A DNA stretch of 64,000 nucleotides from Echinometra lucunter. Its lineage: Eukaryota; Echinodermata; Echinoidea; Camarodonta; Echinometridae. The stretch is taken from positions 31,027,613 through 31,091,612 of the forward strand of contig CM057156.1 in NCBI GenBank assembly GCA_029962745.1, in the 5' to 3' direction. The first letter of the stretch is position 1. Each line of letters opens with the position of its first letter. Under the pieces are notes generated by a model, which did not search any database, had not been told where the DNA came from, and worked only from the letters and a program-made list of their open reading frames with translations. Position numbers and translations under genes: made by a program. Below, in pieces: positions 1-12,727 of the stretch.

Positions 1-1529
1 AAAGTTCCCAAGCAATTTTGTTCGTAAATCATTTCTGCATTTTTGATAAACATAATGAATATTTGATTCTAACCATTTTATCATGTTTAGGGATGAAGAG
101 GAAACGGAAATTCCATGCTTAAAATATTCTCCAACAGTTAAGAAGAGCTTGCATATTTAGGATTTGTCGCCTCTATAATTACATGCAATTACAATAATAA
201 ATCAATAATGTGGACATAAATCATGAAACACAGACGCACACACCCCCACATACACAGTCTCTGCTTCTACCTGCTTCAGTCTCAACTCGTTCTCTTTGTC
301 TTTGCTTTACCATGTCATTCTTTTTTAACCTTGAGTTCTGTGTGGGTGATGTGATTTCTACTTATTCAGAGAAGTAGAATCCAGGCTGATAAAGAGAAAC
401 ATGATATTCGTAGCACACCACTCTCTCATCAAACGTAGGTAATTGTTAGACCGCCTCAGAAAATATTATGCACATTTTCACACATGAGGGGAATAAGGTA
501 TTAAGTACATAGCATATCTTCAATTTGTTTTTTAAAGAAAGGCTAAATAAGCTCTTCAAAATAATTCAAATTAATGTCTAGTTATGCCACCATGTAGTGG
601 TAAAAATAAGAAAATACATGTATATTCTTATGTCATAAAGATTACAAACCCTGTCTTTCAAAATAATGAATAAATCATTCCATCTGGATAACTCAAATAT
701 TATGCTGATGTAATTAGGTCTTCCTTCCTCTCATGTTTGCAGTCTCTGTCCTCTTATCTTCTGATGCACTTATTTCTTCTTTTTTTCCAGGCCGGAATTA
801 GACGTTTGGAAGCATCTGGGGGTTAATAGTTCATTGTGATTCCAGAATACTCGTCATGAAATGCACTCACCTTTGTAAGTTTGTAATCGAGTTTAAAACT
901 ACGCATTTGACAAAGGAAGATCTTTGGATAGACATGTAACTGTGTCTTGATTTAAAAACGTATCTAAATATTGATTTCGGCCTAAGAAATGAAGCTAAAA
1001 AGGCAGCGTTAATTCAGAACACTAAAAAATTACAAAATTGACCAAAAATAATGCGTTTTAGAAGACGGTTTTATCTGCAATGAAGAACCGTATTAAGACA
1101 GCGTAACGTGAAACAGGGTTTTAAAACTGTATTACAAAACGCTTATTGTGACCATGGTGACTATGCCATGGAACTATAAACGTACCCTTAATAGTGTCTT
1201 CAATGCGATGACCTCAGTGACGTTCACAATATGCAAAGATGTTTATCCTCTTAGGGTCCAGCTCTTGTCTGGTTAACCGACATCATTCATTCTATACCAC
1301 TTCCCATTTTGAATAACTTCAGGTGGTCATATAATCACTGATGAAATACCTCTTTTATTTGTATTTAGTTCAGTCAGCTACCCTGAAATCGCATCTGCAT
1401 CTGCCTTAAACTTGAAATTGTATTCCAGTAATGAAAGTCTCCAGCTGATTTTGCGTTGTGTATAATTTCAGAAATAAAAGATATCAATTATTAAAGTTTC
1501 ATTTAATACAATAGAGCTTCAGTTTCTTC
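1..1529. other. gene-free AT-rich DNA
   Basis: No open frame with protein-like composition was found on either strand, and I see no RNA gene or clear repeat boundary. The stretch is ordinary AT-rich intergenic or intronic sequence. Confidence 0.5.
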
Positions 1530-1663
1530 TTTTTTTTTTTTTTTTTTTGGGGGGGGGGGGTCTGTTTTTGTTATTTGTATTTGGCTTTGTATTATCCTGA
1601 AATTCAATTTGCAAAAAACTGGACATGCGTGCAGAAATTTGAACCTTTTAATATGCAAGTAGA

Positions 1664-1702
<39 letters not shown>
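1530..1702. repeat. T19-G12 homopolymer block and (GA)n microsatellite
   Basis: A run of 19 T (1530-1548) passes directly into 12 G (1549-1560). About 100 bp further on comes an uninterrupted (GA)n tract at 1666-1702. A closely similar T18-G10 block lies at 44321-44348, also preceded by a CTTC-type pyrimidine stretch. Confidence 0.9.
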
Positions 1703-1704
<2 letters not shown>

Positions 1705-2600
1705 GAATGATCTTAATTTCTGCATTGAGCAGTTGATATCATTTGTAGAAGAGCCTGTACAATGTATCATCTTGAATGAGGGAATGTTGAACTGAACTTG
1801 ACCTTCACATAAAACAAAATGATGGTTTTCTGGAATGCCGACAAATATTCAATTTCTGTCTGGTCCTAGTGACATCCTACTAGTAATTTAGCCTATAAGG
1901 GCTCCAGCAACCCGTGCTACCAACCAAATAGTGCCTTACTTCCTATGCATCCACATTCCTGCCCATTGCTTTTGGATTAGTTAAAATGGTGTTGGCTAAC
2001 CTACCCCATTAGTGACCTTAGATCCGCAGGCCAATATTCTGACTTTTCCTTTACGGCAGGTTGCTCATAGAGTGGGCCCCTATTCATTTCATTCGTGACA
2101 TTCAGCCACAACGCCCCTACGCCTCTTTTCTCTTTATCGCATACTTTCACCCCGTTCTTGATAGGTCACTTTCCCCAGGTATACTCTCATGAATTTCAAG
2201 TTATTCCTCGTCCATACGGATCAGCAGAAATTTAGGGGTTTTCAGAAATTTCCACTTTGTTTTCATAAGCAAAGGTTTGCATTCATATTAGTGAATAATG
2301 TTCTGATAACTACGTAGATTTGTTTATTTTGTTCCAAAGGAGTGTTTTGCAGGGCAAAGTTGTTATCCGAAAAAATGTCATTGTGGATATTATTCACTGA
2401 GCTGGAAAAAAATGACATCCTTGGTAGGAATTCGAAATTCTGTCGTGTCTGTAATTTTGCAATATAGGCTATGCTCTATCATACATTGTAAATCGCTGAA
2501 CACTTTTTAGGTGACAGGGTTTTTTCTTCTTTATTTCTCAATGAAAATGATCACACTTCCAGGATATACTTTATTCTACATGCATGCTATATACATTGAG
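1703..2600. other. gene-free DNA
   Basis: No coding potential or recognisable repeat is seen. The sequence before the SINE at 2601 is of mixed composition. Confidence 0.45.
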
Positions 2601-2801
2601 GAAGCATGATATCTCAGTTGACAGAGCACTGGTCTCGTAATCCAGTGACCCGGGTTCGGAACCAAGTCGATGCGCTACTGCCAATTGATAGGCATTAATC
2701 CTCATTACCAGGTCCCTCCGAGAAGACTTAAAGCCGTCGTTCCTCTGGTTACTAACCTACAAGCATGCATGCTTTCTTAGCAATCAGGTAAAAAAAAAAA
2801 A
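2601..2801 (+). mobile_element. tRNA-Thr(CGT)-derived SINE
   Basis: The 5' part is tRNA-like: an A-box-like TCTCAGTTGACAGAGCACTGG, an anticodon-loop-like CTCGTAA that would read CGT (Thr), and a B-box-like GGGTTCGGAACC. This is followed by a non-tRNA body with the segment TCCCTCCGAGAAGACTTAAAG and an A12 tail near 2790-2801. The B box is altered from the usual GGTTCGAATCC, so this is a decayed SINE rather than a functional tRNA gene. A second copy in the opposite orientation at 30797-30992 shares the tRNA-like head, the TCCCTC(C/G)GAG body motif and the 3' end, which supports one family. SINEs of this layout are common in echinoderm genomes; that is general knowledge and was not tested here. 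Confidence 0.8.
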
Positions 2802-3655
2802 CAGAGAGGAAAAGGAGGGTAGGGGAGAGAAAGAGCATGAAGAGGAAGACGCTAATTTCTAATTTACCACATAATTTATAATCAAGTCATAAAAACGACA
2901 AATTCAATGCTATTAAGCTAGCGGCTCGCGTTGTTATCTTGTCAACTGCGATGAAATGGAAATAAATGAATCTTGAACCTTGGATGCCATAACTCTGGGC
3001 ACTAATGTGTTGAAATTTTAGAGCAAACTCGGTTTCCCCGTCTGTACACCTTATTATAGTATTTTTCCATCTGGCAGGGAAAGAGAGTGAGCGATAGTGA
3101 TATTAAGATTGGAGGCATTTATAGCGTATGGCACAATAGGCCTTCGGGAAAGAGATTTAATGTGTTGATGAGGCGTTTGATACAGGTTTATACAGAGGTT
3201 GTTCACCCGCTTTAACTCGCCTTCATTTCATTGCACCTCTGTTCGAGGTCACCTTAACACTGCCGGGAAATACAGGTGAGTAATATTTTAATTCACACCA
3301 TGATATATTCGACGTCCAGATCACGCGTTAACACTGCAGAGTGTGTATAACATTTGATAACCTCACGTGCTTGACATGCTTGAGGTGTGAGATTATAAGG
3401 AGCGAAGCAGCACTTAGCTAATGGTTGATTTCTGGCAGTGAGAACGTGATCATAACATGAAGACAGGCCTCTGCTCTCTCTTGTAGTCAGTCCGAGTGCT
3501 CTTCTGCATGTGCCTTCTCTTGCCGATGGTTAAAGATTCCCAGCCGTCAGGGGTCTGATCGAATATCCTATAACTCAATGATGATATCCGCTTTCAGATT
3601 GGATAAATAGCACTGGCACTTATTACACTACTCCCTATCCTCTACCACCAAACAA
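2802..3655. other. non-coding stretch with an orphan splice-donor-like site
   Basis: No coding frame is found. A perfect donor-like CAG|GTGAGTA lies at 3273-3282, after a somewhat GC-richer 200 bp. No coding sequence or acceptor can be tied to it, so it may be a chance match or the edge of an untranslated exon. Confidence 0.3.
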
Positions 3656-3722
3656 CATTTCATTTCATTTCATTTTCGCCTTAATAACCAGCCTTGCCCT
3701 CTGTCTAGCTGGATTTTTTTTT
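3656..3722 (-). mobile_element. candidate 3' tail of a non-LTR retrotransposon
   Basis: Read on the minus strand, a short unique sequence ends in AAATG repeats (3656-3676 on plus is CATTT repeated). The same simple tail ends the reverse-transcriptase element at 6808-6825 and the minus-strand insertion at 38022-38045, so a short, heavily truncated insertion is plausible. No coding sequence remains. Confidence 0.35.
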
Positions 3723-4848
3723 TAGAACAAGCATTTCTTAGCGTAAAAATTCTCCTCAATTCAATCTTCTTAATAAAGGGGATATGCATATTGTTTACTG
3801 ATGCAGACATATGTTTGAAAGAAAACTTCTAGCTACTGCCCTCAACCTTTTTTTTTCTGTAAAGAAAACTAGTTTATGATCACTGGCCAATCCGGGAAAC
3901 AAAATGACCAATATGACATTATTTTGAAGAATAGAAAAGAAAAAGAAACTTTTTTTTTTTTTTCTTGCCTTTCCCCCATCCAAAGATCTGCCATTGAAGA
4001 ATGGTACGTTCACATCTACTTTAGATACACCTTCTCTTAAATATTTTTTTTTGTTAGGTCTTTGTCTGCAGTGATCAAGAAAAGCATCACTTTGGTAAAC
4101 AGCAAGACGACTCTTCAGTTTCAGGGGTCTGTTTACTTGATACCCAAGTCACACTGAACAACCGACTGACAGATTATCGACAAAACATTTAGCCATTCTG
4201 GCATTGTGCTTTTCACTCAGTCTACAGGATTTCAGTTCCTTCGTTGATACGAGGCAGAAAGGCAGTAAGGGGACATGGGTGGTACAATATTATAAGAAAG
4301 TTAACAGTCAGTTTCATGTAGTCATTTTGAATGCAATCCACAAGTTCTGACGGCGTGGTTTTCGAAAACTTTAGTACAATTATATATTTATATGAAAGGA
4401 AATGACCGTTTTAGACTGGCTTTTTGCCTATGAACCCTCGATTCTAATTAGGCATTAGTTATCGGATATGACAGCCATGATAAGCAAGTCTCGTGTGTTC
4501 ATTATTATCGGCGACAGACGAGGAAATGCTAGATGAACATGACTGGGCATTGAACTCGTAGCGTTTTGAACAGCTTCAGCCAAGAATCAATGGGGAGATA
4601 CTTAACCTCAATCGATCTACTGGAATCAGGAGGAAAACACTTGAGTGAAAGAGTAGCGGTAACGGAATGTCTGTCAAATATCATTATCGTTCTCATGATC
4701 ATCATGATCATTGTCATCATCATCTTTACCACCGTCTGTCACCACATCATTCCTGTCCCTTATCATCTCCAATCCTCCTTTCTCTTCTTCTCTTCCACGA
4801 CCTTTCCACAACCATCATCGCTATCATTACCGACACCTTTAAAGTCAC
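3723..4848. other. gene-free DNA with short (ATC)-type repeats
   Basis: Nothing coding is found. Frames near 4529-4958 are low-complexity products of CAT/ATC and CTT repeats. A scattered ATGATCATC-like segment lies at about 4690-4730. Confidence 0.5.
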
Positions 4849-4993
4849 CTTCTTCTTCTTCTTCTTCTTCTTCTTCTTCTTCTTCTTCTTCTTCTTCTTC
4901 TTTTTTTTCTCCTCCCCATCCTCCTCCTCATCCTCATATGGCCATCATCTTTATATGACCACGACCATCATCATCATCATCATCATCATCATC
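4849..4993. repeat. (TTC)n and (ATC)n microsatellites
   Basis: A near-perfect (TTC)n tract spans 4849-4908 and an (ATC)n tract spans 4965-4993. The (ATC)n tract abuts the 5' break of the retrotransposon, and ATC repeats also follow that element's 3' tail (6826-6840). This suggests insertion into an ATC-rich target. Confidence 0.9.
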
Positions 4994-6829
4994 GTTATCG
5001 GATGGTAGCACAATTTATTGGAAAACCGCTGTGTCACATTATTAACATGTCATTGGCTGAAGGAATAGTACCCCAGCAGTGGAAAACCTCACGTGTAACC
5101 CCAATTTATAAGAAAAAGGGGAACAAACAAGAAAAAAGCAATTACAGACCAATATTGGTCATACCAATTCCTGCAAAAGTGATCGAAAAAATTGTCTTCA
5201 AACAAATTTACGAGTTTTTGAATAATAATAACTTATTTTGCGACAGCCAGTCAGGTTTTAGACCAAAATATTCAACGACTACAACATTGTTAAACCTTAC
5301 AGAAGATCTATTGAATAATGTAGACAAAGGGTGCATCACTGGTATCGTTATGGTTGATTTACAAAAAGCGTTTGACTGCATTGACTATGATGTCCTATTG
5401 CACAAGTTAGGTTTTTTTTGTATGTCTGCCAAAGCTACAAAATGGTTTAAAGATTATCTTATAGGAAGAAGACAATTTGTTACAATGAATGGTATAAGTT
5501 CGGATACAAAGGAACTCACCTGCGGAATACCACAAGGTTCGATTTTGGGACCTATGCTTTTTTTAGATATATGTAAACGATTTACCAAATGCAGTAAAGC
5601 AAAGCAAAGTGTTAATGTATGCAGATGACACGTGTATGTATTTCAGTAATAATAATGTGCGAGATATCATATCAACAATGAACAAAGAACTTCAATTCTT
5701 ATGTTGATATTTAAATTGTAACAAACTGAAACTAAATGTTAAAATATGTGAATTTCTCATGATAGGTAGCAGAAACAAGTTAAACAGAATTGACCAAAAC
5801 ATACATTCACAGGTTTTCATCATGTAAGTACCTGGGTATGATAATAGACGAAAACTTAGGCTGGAATTTACATGTTAATGAAGTAAGAAGAAAGGTTATG
5901 TATAAATTATTCTTATTGAATCGAATCCGTTCAATAATCACACAAAACAGGCAGAATTATTCTTTAAATCCATGATGCAATGTCACTTTGATTACTGCGA
6001 TATAATCTACGAAAACTGCAAATATTACAAAATAAAGAGCACTGAGAGTAGTGCTCAGGAAAGACCCGACGTTTTCATCAGAAACAGCTGTTCATACTTT
6101 TAAAACTAGATATTTTTTTAGAAAGAAGCAACAAAAGGAAATTAACTATGATGCATCAGATTTATTATAACAATGCGCCAAAATCTTTATCATGCTTATT
6201 TGAAAAATAGAACCCGTATACAATACCAGACATTCTGCCCGCAACTTTTCAGTTCCCAAGGGTAATACAAATTAAAAGTTGAGGAGTCTAAGCTATAGGG
6301 GAACAAAATACTGGAATTCACTTCCCGAGGATGTTAAAAAGATACAGAATTTAAATACCTTTAAGAAAAACCTAATTTCACCTTTTAGGTGAAAACATGT
6401 CCATCAGCACACTCCATTTCATGCTAAGAATACCGGATGGGGGGGGGGGGGGGTGAGGGAGCGAGGGACCGACCTTTAGGGTAGAGAGGCCAATACTCTC
6501 CGATGGCAACACTTCAACATAACTTGTATTTGTTTTTGCGTTCTCCTTTTTATTTTTCTTTTGAATTTTATTGCTTGTTTTCTTTGATATTTTCCCGATT
6601 TTTTTGGTATTTTTATTTTCATATATTAAGTAGTTCTTACCTCTTTGATGTTTTTGTTTTCATAATTTTCTTTTTATAATTTCTTATGTATTGATTTTTG
6701 TTCTTCATTTATTCATTTGTTTGTACGTTGTTTTTATGATTTTGACTCACGGACTTGCTGAAGAACAGCCGGAAGGCTGAAGTGAGTATACCGTGATAAA
6801 ATAAATAAATGAAATGAAATGAAATCATC
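4994..6829 (+). mobile_element. 5'-truncated non-LTR (Jockey/CR1-type) retrotransposon
   Basis: The insertion begins abruptly inside the reverse-transcriptase domain. It runs through palm and thumb, continues with a degenerate C-terminal part (a reading close to SLSYRGTKYWNSLP at about 6280-6330, typical of the end of CR1/Jockey ORF2) and a 3' UTR. It ends in a simple (AAATAAAT)/(AAATG)n tail at about 6797-6825. There is no 5' UTR, ORF1 or endonuclease, so the copy is 5'-truncated. At least two frameshifts (about 5570 and 5800), a TGA stop at 5705-5707 and many later stops show it is dead. A G15 run at 6439-6453 lies in the 3' UTR. The clade is inferred from motif spelling, not from a tree. 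Confidence 0.85.
5002..5975 (+). pseudogene. reverse transcriptase (non-LTR retrotransposon ORF2), broken
   Basis: This would copy element RNA into cDNA by target-primed reverse transcription. An open frame from 5002 to about 5570 carries the expected blocks: WKTSRVTPIYKKKG, NYRPI, SGFRPKYSTTT, VDLQKAFDCIDYDVL (first catalytic Asp) and GIPQGSILGP. The frame then shifts, and the catalytic YADD box is found in another frame at 5618-5629, followed by a stop at 5705. A later frame carries CKYLGMIIDENLGWNLHV at about 5825-5880, which is the thumb/connection region. A tract of seven T near 5560 sits at the first frameshift. Endonuclease and the first RT blocks are missing. Identification as non-LTR RT is firm; activity is excluded for this copy. 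Confidence 0.9.
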
Positions 6830-8081
6830 ATCATCATGATGACCATTGTCATCACGGATACTACAACTCAGTTCCAGTGAAGCTAACAGGCTGGAGCATT
6901 CAATGACCAAAAACTCTACAAAATGCTTCAAAGAGAGATACCCTTCTCACACAGTGTTGTCTCCATTCACTCATTAATGCCTTCTAGTTGATTATTGATT
7001 AGTGTCTGATATAGGCTATGTATAAGCGGGAATAGTAGTTGGTTTACACAAACCGTTAGGAAATAACGATGCTGCTGTCGTATTAGCTATAGCCACTTCG
7101 TAAACGGTTTAAAAGGAAAAAATCAGACATGAGAGATAAAATATTGTGTGAAGCAATGGAGTTTCTAACAGCTGCTGTAATTATTCAAAGCAATTGTTTA
7201 TGTCCAATTGTTTCCCCCACTACAGTATGTCCATTTTTTCCCAGTGCTTTTCATAGGGGCCTTGTCGATCCCGCTGTTTATCATTTTATTACTGGAGTAC
7301 CATAGAAGACCGGATCTGATGTGCACGTCATCATTGCTAATTCGTGGTTCTTGGGTAAACACTGGACCTGGGCTCCACGTTAAAACAGGGTTCACCGAAT
7401 TGATAACTTTCAACTTTACCATTCTTCCTCTTACGTTGTTTACTTTCCTCCTTATATAGCAGCATACCTAGGATTCAGGGTATTTTTCCGCTAGCCATTG
7501 CCAGTGGCATATCTGGGGGGGGGGGGGGGGGGGCTGGGCCATACGCCCCACTCTCAAGGCGAAATGGGATGAAAGAAAGAGAAGGAAGAGGACGATTATA
7601 GATAATGACAGCATTCTCTGTTGAACAACCTTGGTAATTTTGCTTATCGACTGAGAGCGGTGTCGCCATCATGATGCCGCCCTTCCCCTTAAATAGCTGC
7701 AAACACGCCACACCACTGGTCATCGTGCAGAGCAGAAATCAAGCCTTCAAGGTTTGTATTCTGCAACTAATCGCAATAACTCACCAGGGTTGTTTCCAAG
7801 GTAACGCTCGTAAATGATTGTCGGTCACTATTGTGTGCTGTAGTAATCATCCGCTATGTATCCTGTAAATAACCAAAAGTCACCTTCCTGAGTAATCTTC
7901 AAATGCCTCAACAAGGAATTATGTCGGCTAATACGAATCGAAATATCACATTTCACCGAATCTCGGACAGTGGAATTACTTCGGAAAGGTGTGCCCCCTC
8001 ACTCGAATGATGAAGAAAGAAGAAAGTAATGAAGAAGTAAATGGAAGAAGAAGAAGAAGAAACAGACAAGAGAATACTGAC
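6830..8081. other. gene-free DNA with a G19 tract
   Basis: Nothing coding is recognised. Open frames on both strands at 7198-7459 overlap each other and match nothing I know. A run of 19 G at 7515-7533 follows GCATATCT and precedes a GC-rich segment, and may be part of an old repeat. A short (GAA)n lies at about 8045-8061. Confidence 0.5.
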
Positions 8082-8343
8082 TTTTCGCAACCACGTCGCA
8101 ACCGTTAGTAGAGCGTGTCGTGTGCGCATGTTCAAAGCCGAAGAACGAAAATCTTGGCATACACAATCATGTCCGAAGAAGTTCCCGTCCAGTTGAAAAC
8201 GAGAACGGTTCTTTGCCAAAATCAGTCAGGATGCTGCTGAGTAGCCACACAATCAGCGATTTTATGCAAATATTATTGTTCTTCGGATTAGAGCGTGCGC
8301 ACATGACAAACTCGACCAGCAGTCGCATACGTGGTTGCGAAAA
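8082..8343. mobile_element. inverted-repeat (MITE-like) element
   Basis: The first roughly 75 bp (starting TTTTCGCAACCACG) are matched imperfectly in inverted orientation by the last roughly 75 bp (ending CGTGGTTGCGAAAA). Shared inner blocks are TGTGCGCA(C/T)G and CCGAAGAAC. The interior has no coding content; overlapping frames on both strands at 8120-8475 are a by-product of the inverted repeat. I could not find a convincing target duplication, so a simple inverted duplication remains possible. Confidence 0.65.
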
Positions 8344-11300
8344 CTCCTTAGTCAATTGGAGCCCCTTTCTACACTCCCTGATTACTGGCCACCCGATTCG
8401 CACTTCCTTTATTTTCGAAGACCGGAGGAGTGCGTGCTTTTTATCTGTACCTTGAACCATTTTTCTGTATACCATGTTGCCTTGCCTCGTCGGGATTACG
8501 AATTACGATATTGAAACGAATGTTTACTCGTAGACGAATTACACAAATGGAAAAGTTCAGACTAAATTGAGAAGCAAAAGCCAATGGAAGACACAAATAA
8601 ATGGTGACCAAGAAACCAAACAAGCCCTTATAGGAGAGCCTGTATGTAACATTGTACAAGACAGACGCAGAAAATAGAGGTCTGTCCTTGAGTCGACGAG
8701 GAATAAGAGACAGTTTAACGTTAAAATTTCTGTGAAAGATCTGATCGAATGAAATATGCTGTTTATTTTAATATGGGTTATCAAAAGGACAAAATCTAAT
8801 CAATTTTGGCATATTAATTATGGATGATTTCAATAAGTGCTGAAATCTATGCGTAATCCGCAATCATGTTTCATATGCGTCTCCCTGTGGGGGGTAAAAG
8901 CACGACTAGAAATGACTTGTTTCCAGCCGATATGCATACAAATAAATGGAGCGTGACTGGAAGCCAACTCCAAAGCACGTTTTAGCCATTACCTTGCACG
9001 AGGAGGATGGCTGACTATTGGCTCATGTTTCATGGCTGGCTGACTGGGACTATGAAGCTACTCAATCATGTTAGCAGAGTTGGGACGAGGATGGAACCGG
9101 GGGACGGAACCACTTTCACGCATTTAACTAAAAATTTTGAAAATGTGAAAATTGCTTTTAAATCCATAAATCGACCAATCTTGTGTGTGACTTCACTATA
9201 ATAATGCACAGTCTAAGCCATAGGCCCTCTACTTTGACACTTACATAATGCCATAAACAGTCTAGCCCACCCATAACTGGCTCGCCTTAGGCTTTGTCTA
9301 ATGAATTCTGCACAAAGAACCTATGGACATGATGGAGTGAAGTTTACAGTGCAGTCTACGAAGTATTACTGTTCAGATGCCCCAACGTCAGTTACGACTG
9401 ATATTACACCTACATAACACTGAATTAATTTTCAGCTGCCGTCGTCGTTGCAAGTAATCATCTTTTCATCACAAAATGTGATGATTTTTTGCAGTACATT
9501 CTTGCAAGGACATCCTATCCATCTTGGATGAATCCATGTCAGTATAGCCATACTAGTACTTGGCAAGCTCTGGTATTTTAGTCGCACTTTAACAAACCCT
9601 GCAACTCCCCTGTTTTACTAATAATTTTTCATAGAATCACTCTTAATGAAGTCAGTAGCCTCAGATTCACATTTAAAATTTGGATACATGCAAGGGTTTC
9701 TTTACACGCATGATTTGGGCCTCATTTGAAAAGTCAGCAAAATCGATAGGTTTGACTCGTTGAAAAGTGTTTTCATGATCAGAGCATTTTCCTTCGAATA
9801 CAGGCCCGATTTTGAGAAAGTTACGCATTTTAATATTTGATTTCAAGAACAGAGAGAACGTCTCTCATCCGCAGTTCACACATAGGCTTAGCCGGGGTTG
9901 TTAAAACTAGGCACACTTCTCTGCTTCTGTTTTCTGTTTCATTTCCCATCGAAACTTCAGAGTTGATCATAGAAAATAAATTGTGTACAAATATGACTCG
10001 TGACGTCTTCTTTCGCCACATAGAGATACATTTTTGAGAAAACATACTGATATCACGTCATACGTGAGTTTTTTTTTCCATTTGAGTTATTACCTGGCGA
10101 AAATTACGCAGAGACGAAGAATCCGGTAAATTATGATTCGCTTGATTGCTCTAGATTGATTAGGGTATGAATTGGGTAATTAGGAAGCTGATTATATGCA
10201 TGTATGCACATGAAGAGCGAGACGACCATGGGATCTAATCATCCGTCAAATGATAATTGAATCTGGGTAGTAGGTACACAGCACACAGTCTGGACGAGTT
10301 TACGGTTCATTAGAACAGTGGTCTTTTGGTGGGGAGGAAACCTGTGGGCATTCGTGAAAACATTGGGAGATTGAACTTGCTTCATGTTTATGTCTATGCC
10401 TCTATTTTAAAAATTGATTATATTAAGAACTTGAAATTCATGTTTAATAGTTGGAAATTCATGTGTGGTACTTCAATTTCTCAATCATTCCCCCCCCCCT
10501 TCAATAAGCATTACATCCTCGAAGGTAATGGCTCTGACGTTAACAGGTTAATAAGATTGCCGTTTCAGAATGAGTACTTTCTTTGTGCTGTAACATTAAT
10601 ATCTTTTAGAAGTGAATCGAGTTATACAGTGTCAGTCTCGATATCCTCATATATACTTTCACTTATTCCTAATGGCCTAATAACAGTTTCATTCTGCAAG
10701 TATAAATTTCTGATGCCTTAACCAGTTAACATATATTATCATGCAATTTTATTGTTCGAGAACGTTAATCTTTCCATAATTATGACCAAAATTGCAATTT
10801 AGCCTTTGAGTTTGATATCTGCTTTTGAAAAGTATTTTTACGAGTCTAAAGAGCTTTTTCCAATTTTTTCATAATCAACATACATGACATACACTTTGGA
10901 GATTCATCTTTGTCTTTAACACTTTGATAAAGAAATTCAGTCGATGAAATATAATGTATAACAAGTATTTCAACACACAAAGAGGAAGTCAACATCATTG
11001 TCAACATTTTCAGCTGCGAGATAATCGATATGTTTCCAGTCATATCTATTCTGTTAAAAACATCACTCTAAAGTGTGATTTTTTACTAGAGTTCAAACAA
11101 CCGCACTAAAGGTTATTACAGTCTTGCAGGATGGGTCCAGCAGTGTGATAGATTCAAATGGGTTATTTATATCATTCACCAGCTCGCCACTTCAGGGAAA
11201 ACGACAAAAAAGAGGTACTTCGTGGCGCATACATGCATAGTGCTTATGCAAGTATAGTGACGTGCGTGTGTGTGTGGGGGGGGGGGGGGGTGGGGGTGTG

Positions 11301-12727
11301 GGAGAGGCTTCCACGGATATGTTCGAAAAAAGATGCAAATGAATAGCTACTAAGATATTTTTACTTCGCGTAATATTCTCTACATTTATCGTGTTATGAA
11401 ATGCTATCAAGTTACTACATGTAGTATGAAACCTAATCTTTTCTCTCAGCTCTCCGTCGAAGAAAAAAAAAGAAGAAAAAAAAAGAAGAAACCTCATCAA
11501 ATTTTATGTTAGTGGCAAAACAATTTGACTATAATCAAACCTGAACAACGAAGTATCACAAAAGCGTAACGTAGAAAATAATGAGAATGTGTGTTTAGTT
11601 GTAATAAGCGTAAAGCAAAAGAAGGGAAATGACATCCAGGGCAAGATGTGGGGGGGGGGTGGTGGTGTCATTCTTACCCTCAAATAAAAGTCACATTATT
11701 AAGGCCGATCACCCAGAAAAGGGAATGGAGGGGGTCTTTTTACCTTAATTTCTCTTCCCTTTCTTCATTTCGTTTCCTTTCCTTTTGGACGATCAAGAGC
11801 CTTACGTCTCTGGAGGCAACTACAAAAATGGTCGGCGATTAGGGCAAGGGAGCTTGGGGTATGCTCATTTCCGAGAGGTTCTTCATGGAAATTGCTCTCA
11901 AGGAAAAGGCCAGTTTGAATTAAGACTAATTGTGTGATTTGACATCGGAAAGATGATAAGATCATAAAGACTCTTTGCAGTGTGCTAAGCAATATACAAG
12001 AGTCATTTCTGTAGAATTCATTTTTGTATTTCTTCAAACTTTTAAAACATTTCGTTCCTCGGTCGTCACCCTTTCTCGAGCACTAGCAATTATAATCTAT
12101 CCTTACTGTAAAAGGTTCTTTTTATCAAAGCAAAATATTCTGACTAAGCCAACATATACTTTAAACTTAAAAAAAATCCCCCCCCCAAAAAATCACTATA
12201 TTCCGTCACCTAGTTGCACTGGAATGTTATGATTATGATCATGTACTTTTACTGCGCTTATAGTCCCGCCTATAGCGGGTTATCATGGTCATGGTGATTT
12301 ATACGAACCTGCCGAGCCCACAGTGGTTCGGGGGCATGTAGCTTGTACAAATTATCATATCCCTATTTTCCATTCTTTGAAATAAAGGAAGTTTTGAAAA
12401 AATCAACTGCAACAACAATAAGATGAAACACTCTTTTGTTAAATGTATTGTCAATGTCAACATAGGAACGGAAGTGATTTCATAAATCATTATGACTGCG
12501 TACGTCCTTATGAAGATTTCAATGTATTAACTGCAAATTATGTTCTAATTCTGATATAGTGATACTCTTTTACCCCTGTGGCGGTTGAATGTCGGATCGC
12601 AGACAATGAAGTGGAGGGGTACCTATATCGCTTGGGGGGGGGGCAAAAGGTGCCCCTTCACTTCCTTAGTCTTAGTCCAACGTTCCGCCACCTCTGACTC
12701 ACCCCAGTGCCCTTCTTTCTATGATGC
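8344..12727. other. gene-free DNA with short microsatellites
   Basis: About 4.4 kb has no recognisable gene. Visible landmarks are a C9 run at 10490-10498, a (GT)n tract running into G15 at about 11264-11290, a G-rich patch at 11650-11658 and a C7-A6 patch near 12180. The open frames (for example 8441-8784 minus, 10326-10721 plus) are the size expected by chance and lack domain features. Confidence 0.5.

Noticed and set aside
2601..2670. A possible functional tRNA-Thr gene
   Set aside because: The B box is altered, pairing of the arms is poor and the sequence continues into a SINE body with an A tail.
4566..5008. Ser/Phe/Ile-rich frames before the retrotransposon
   Set aside because: They are translations of TTC and ATC repeats.
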